This document shows positions 59,533-64,000 of a stretch of 64,000 bases of DNA, in pieces. The DNA lies in the NCBI GenBank assembly GCA_036346205.1, contig JARFJB010001492.1, forward strand, positions 993,501 through 1,057,500. Direction: 5' to 3'. Below the pieces are notes generated by a model. The model had not been told where the DNA came from and searched no databases. It saw only the letters and a list, made by a program, of their open reading frames with translations. Position numbers and translations under genes: made by a program. This stretch comes from Vesta saturnalis. Lineage: Eukaryota > Arthropoda > Insecta > Coleoptera > Lampyridae. Within the stretch, counting starts at the first letter, position 1. Every line of letters starts with the position of its first letter.

Positions 59533-59772
59533 AAAGGTCACGTATTTCATTCCCTCCCCAAGGGGGAGAGCGGGATGTTTGAGCTTTTCAATCTCCTTCA
59601 GCCACAATCATGGATTCCCAGAATACATACATGAATTACGTATATATGCAAGGAGGGATTAAGGATGTGTGTGGTCAGGATAGGATCGGAAGGAACCGAT
59701 TTAGGGTTCTGAGGGGGGAAATACTACCCCAACATTCGTCTAAGTAGCCGCACATGGTGCGCATATACGCAC
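59533..59772 (-). mobile_element. tRNA-Ala-derived SINE, 5'-truncated copy (minus strand)
   Basis: The reverse complement runs from GTGCGCATATACGCACC-adjacent body sequence to GGGAATGAAATACGTGACC. The tRNA head and first part of the body are missing. Confidence 0.82.
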
Positions 59773-62110
59773 CCTATATAAAGCATTCCAGTTAATAAAA
59801 ACACAAATGTTAAAATATGTCTTGGAGCACTGCATAACAACCGTAGAATTACGAAAGTGCAACGTTAAGATCTTAAACAGATGATAACTTCAATGCAGTA
59901 GGTATAAAGATGCAACAGCTCTTTAAAACACACTTCACATTTTGAAAATGAAAAGTTATTGCACATTAAAATAACATAACATTGAAGCTAAACAAACGAG
60001 CGCCTGCGTAAGTATGAATTGGTCAATTATTGGTCAGTGAATGTAATTCGTTATAGGAACGAGCCACGTTTAAAATACTTAGAAGGTTAACTAAAGCGAG
60101 TGTCTATATAGCGAGAGACTTAATAACAATAAAAAGAAACTCAACAGGGTGTTGTTTGTGTATATTGGCTTAACCGAGTGTCTTACTAGACGACCTAAAT
60201 CTGTTTGCTTTTAGTAAGAGATCGAGCCGATGTGGAGTAACTGCGGGAATTACCTTCCAGCTGTCTGTCGGAGACCATTTCTTAATCATTCCATAATTCG
60301 GAAGCGCTAACTAGGTATAGTTGAAGAATCCGTTACAGCAGTACCCTGAAGAAACGAAGAAGGATGACAACAAAACCCAATAGAAAAACCTAAAGAACCA
60401 AAGTTATAGATACGAGTTGAATGCTAAATTGTAAAAGTGTATTTGACTAATTATTAAACAAAGGTGATGACTGTTAAAACAAAATGATTTACTCACCTGC
60501 TGGCACGACAAGAGCATGTGTAGCTATTAAGAAACCTTTTACATCCGTAATAAATACGAATAAATGTTGAGAAGAAAAAAAAGCAGCGTACCATTGTAAT
60601 GTAATTTCCTACTTATAAAAAAATTACAGAACATTCTCTCAAACTGTCTGATATCTTAACAATACGTGTTCATCGCAAAAACCACGTTCTACACAACGGG
60701 CTCAAGTATCTCACCTGATCCCTTTCACCAATATCAATTTTGCATTATTTTATAAACTGGATTTTCAGCGCAATGTTGTAAGATTTCTCGTTAGTATCGA
60801 ACGTAAGGTGTGATGCTTAACAACAGGCATATGAAGTTCTCAAATTAGAACTAAAACACAATTGTTAATTTAACACGTTACAAAGCATGGAATTTCTGTC
60901 TCAATGATTTCAGACGATGACCCTCCATTCAGTTCAATTCAATACATCACTGCTAGTTCATACCATGTCCAATTAAATTTAAATTTAAAAAATATTTTTA
61001 TTAAATCATTTGAATCTGACCAAAATCCTTATCTAGCCCTACTACAATGAAAGTCTGAATGTTCCATCACACTTACTAATGAGTTCCGAACTAACGATTC
61101 GCGGAGAAGTTTTAGACCAATAACCATGTATTGTCCACCAATGGAAAAATTATGTAATTTCGATAATCTGAAGATAAAAATAATCGGGGCTCTAATATTA
61201 CCCCCTTTTTAAAATACCCAAAAATAAATTTTAAAGTAAAAGACATCATGCACTAGTTTCTTCCTTAGAAAGATAGATCTGACAGTAACTACATACTGTT
61301 TGGTTAGTTACCAAGGCAGGTTATAACATCTCTATAACTGATTTCGGACAACGTGCCAAAACTTACGAGTTCCTGAAATATTTTCTGTTAGAAAATGAAG
61401 ACTTCGCATTTAGTAAACATTCAATATGTACAACCCAGCAGCGGAATGATCGAAAAGCGCTTTGTAAAAAAAAAAAAAAACTACGGCACTACTATAAGCA
61501 ATAAAATGTCCTTATTATGAGTATACTTGTCCTAATGTTGTGCGAAAAATTATGGGTTTGTGAGGACGTTTTAGTATAAAACGATTTAAATACATAGTTG
61601 CAATGTGTGTCTAATACGCGGTATGGTTGAGAAAATAGATATTTACAAAAAAAATAAACTTACAAACATATATACTTTTATAAAGGTTGCGATGTTTATA
61701 TCAGCATAGCAGCAAATACTAAAAGCTTTGTAGCAGTAAGATATTTGGGGTTGAGCTTACTAAATACAAAGTATTTTCACTTAACGCTGCCAATAAAAAA
61801 GCACTTACGGGTCAAGCTTGTAAGAAAAATAGTTCCAGCTTGATTTAGATCAGATTAAAATCACTATAGCAGGTGTTTATAATAAAATCCTTAAAAAGCC
61901 AAGGAAATAGTACATTCGTTTATTCCGCAAGTATAAATTGGAATACATGTTCTCGTTTCCTAATAATAAACTGAAAATTGAAAATATGAATTATATAAAT
62001 AAACATAGTTCTGATAGCTACATATAACAAAACTATTTCTATGAGAATTGATCTACAGAATATTAGGGGGTTCAAGTTATTTATGGAATTGTATATATTT
62101 ATACATTGTG
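59773..62110. other. Spacer, nothing recognised
   Basis: AT-rich, with a poly(A) run near 61,468. No coding similarity, inverted ends or RNA folds seen. Confidence 0.45.
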
Positions 62111-62114
62111 AGAA

Positions 62115-62310
62115 TGTCTCCATGCAGTGTAGATTCGGCAATCAGCACGCTGCGGGGGAGCAGTTAATTCTCTGCCGGGGGCTCAAGGGGACATGGGAGA
62201 TAGTCGATGGGGGGCACAGCACTTTAGTAGAAGCGTGTCTCGGGTCCGATATCACAGAGCCTTGGGCTAGTCAATGGTGTCCACAGAGTACGAAGTTTAC
62301 TGCTTTCAAA
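62115..62310 (+). other. Short GC-rich island, unidentified
   Basis: About 190 bp with many G runs (GCGGGGGAGC, GCCGGGGGCTCAAGGGG) in otherwise AT-rich DNA. It is open in one frame from 62,041 to 62,400 (119 codons; central part CRFGNQHAAGEQLILCRGLK, then VDGGHSTLVEACLGSD). A TCCATGCAG sequence could be an acceptor just before it. I recognise no family. It could be an exon, part of a repeat, or neither. Confidence 0.3.
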
Positions 62311-62400
62311 TGCGAGCTTAAAATGGGATACTTTGAATTTACTACTTTTATTTCGCAATTCAGTTTTGTTGTAGCTCGTGTTATACGAAACTTTACATAA

Positions 62401-63728
62401 CGTGCGCTGCCCACTTTTACGTGGTTCTCTACCTTTTTAAAGTAGTTTTGCTCTTAGCCAAACGTTAAAATTGAAGAGTGAGTGCCTGAAGCCACGTCGT
62501 TTCTTGTCCTTTACAAAATATCTTGCTGTTTTCCAATAATGACTTTGGATATATCTTATGCTTGTAACAGTTGGTAGACGACGTTGTATTGATCTATATT
62601 ATTTCAACAAAAAAAAACAAACATTCTCTTGTGCTATAAAATTGGACAGAAGTACCAAGCACCAACGAATGTGTGTACATAAATCTGTTTTATAAAAGAG
62701 TAAGATAGTAGGTTTAAGGGTTGGACCTATAAAGTCAGCGTCCAATTTGTAACTTTTTGCTTATAAAGGCCAAATTACAACATTTTAATGTTAGCATTGG
62801 GAGCTGAACGTTTACTAAATATTGAGAGTCGATACTGTTTTACGTGCTTCCAGCAAATTCCTTGAAATTTTAATGAAGTCAATTTTGCCATCAGAAAGTA
62901 CCAACATATTTCAAGTTATGTTGTTTCGAGTAATATCAAGTAATACAAAAATATAAATGAATATTGCTAGTTGTAAAAATAGTTCAATCCTGTAACATTT
63001 TTAAGTGCTAGAATTTATTATTCAAACAATTTTAGCTGAAAATCTAAACTTTAAATGCAGTTGTTGTTTCTTTGCTTGGATTTTGGATTTTTTGTGCAAT
63101 CTACAAACTAGATAAATAAAGGACAAATAGATCAATAAAATTAATTGAAAAATTACAATGGTAGCTTGGCTAACTTTTGAGTGATTCGGATTTAAGCATG
63201 ATTATAAAATTATTTCATCTAATTCATGTAACTACTTTTACTCGTAAAAATATGTATTTATTTCGACAATAAACTGTCTGGACAACCCAGGTTCCCAACT
63301 AAACACATTAAATTTAAGAACAAATAAAATTATAACTTAAAAAATGAAATTAGTAATTCAGGTACGAATTATAAACAATATCTATTAATAACTAATTCAC
63401 TTATGTCCAAATAAATGAACATTTTATTATTTTTTGTCTGTTAATGAATAGTAAACATGTATTAACCTAACCAAACACAAAGTTATCATTCAGTGACATG
63501 TTAAACCCTGTTTAACGTGCATGCATGGATGGATGTTAACGCACCTTTAACACAGACGCTCTGAATGTATCAACAAGAAATTAGACCCATTTCGCGTTTT
63601 AAATGATCATGTTTTATTAATATCCATATTGAATACACAGAATTGAAAGCAACCTCTAAAACTTGATGAAATATTTTCAGATAAATTAATCACTTGCTTT
63701 GTAAATTAATGCGCAAATGAACAATAAC
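62401..63728. other. AT-rich spacer, nothing recognised
   Basis: No coding similarity or repeat structure seen. Confidence 0.45.

Positions 63729-64000
<272 letters not shown>

Overview
The window looks like AT-rich nuclear DNA of an arthropod, most likely an insect. The evidence is the transposon content: Tc1/mariner elements with long terminal inverted repeats, DD34D mariner, Crypton-like tyrosine recombinases, Penelope-like elements (PLEs), several LINE types and tRNA-Ala-derived SINEs. Some decayed genes keep spliceosomal-type introns, and microsatellites are long. I could not assign a species. I found no intact gene and nothing I would defend as a host protein-coding gene. Every recognisable coding stretch is a broken transposable-element gene.

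Layout. 0.3-2.4 kb: a 2.06-kb composite with ~390-bp inverted repeats around a dead Tc1/mariner-type transposase. 5.4-7.9 kb: a Crypton-like recombinase pseudogene split by a 1,233-bp mariner. 7.9-14.3 kb: a hAT-like scrap, a PLE terminal-repeat palindrome, a second Crypton-like pseudogene, a mariner ruin with a ~236-bp repeat, a PLE endonuclease tail and another transposase ruin. 16.9-17.4 kb: a short element with 98-bp identical inverted arms. 18.6-21.3 kb: a Tc1-like element and a MITE. 22.4-25.0 kb: a Jockey-like LINE (minus strand). 26.2-28.5 kb: a Tc1-like element with ~500-bp TIRs inside a (TA)n tract. 30.8-31.8 kb: PLE reverse transcriptase. 32.7-34.2 kb: a ~460-bp direct repeat. 34.2-38.8 kb: a PLE with inverted terminal repeats, lying between two (TA)n tracts, interrupted by an APE-type LINE and bordered by SINEs. 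40.1-42.2 kb: another long-TIR element. 44.0-45.1 kb: a DDE transposase ruin. 46.1-46.5 kb: PLE again. 49.6-54.9 kb: a 5.3-kb compound microsatellite. 55-58.3 kb: LINE remnants. 59.3 kb: a near-complete tRNA cloverleaf inside a dispersed repeat. 63.7-64.0 kb: a (CACG)n array running off the end.

The most interesting signal is the repeated appearance of hammerhead-ribozyme-like cores (CTGANGA, a short hairpin, GAAA). They occur in at least five unrelated repeat sequences here. Several clearly belong to PLE terminal repeats, where such ribozymes are already described. One lies in the long inverted repeats around a DNA-transposon transposase, and one in a small element with perfectly identical arms and no visible gene. 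The elements do not form a pathway; they record layered insertions, with mariner into Crypton and LINE into PLE the clearest nestings.
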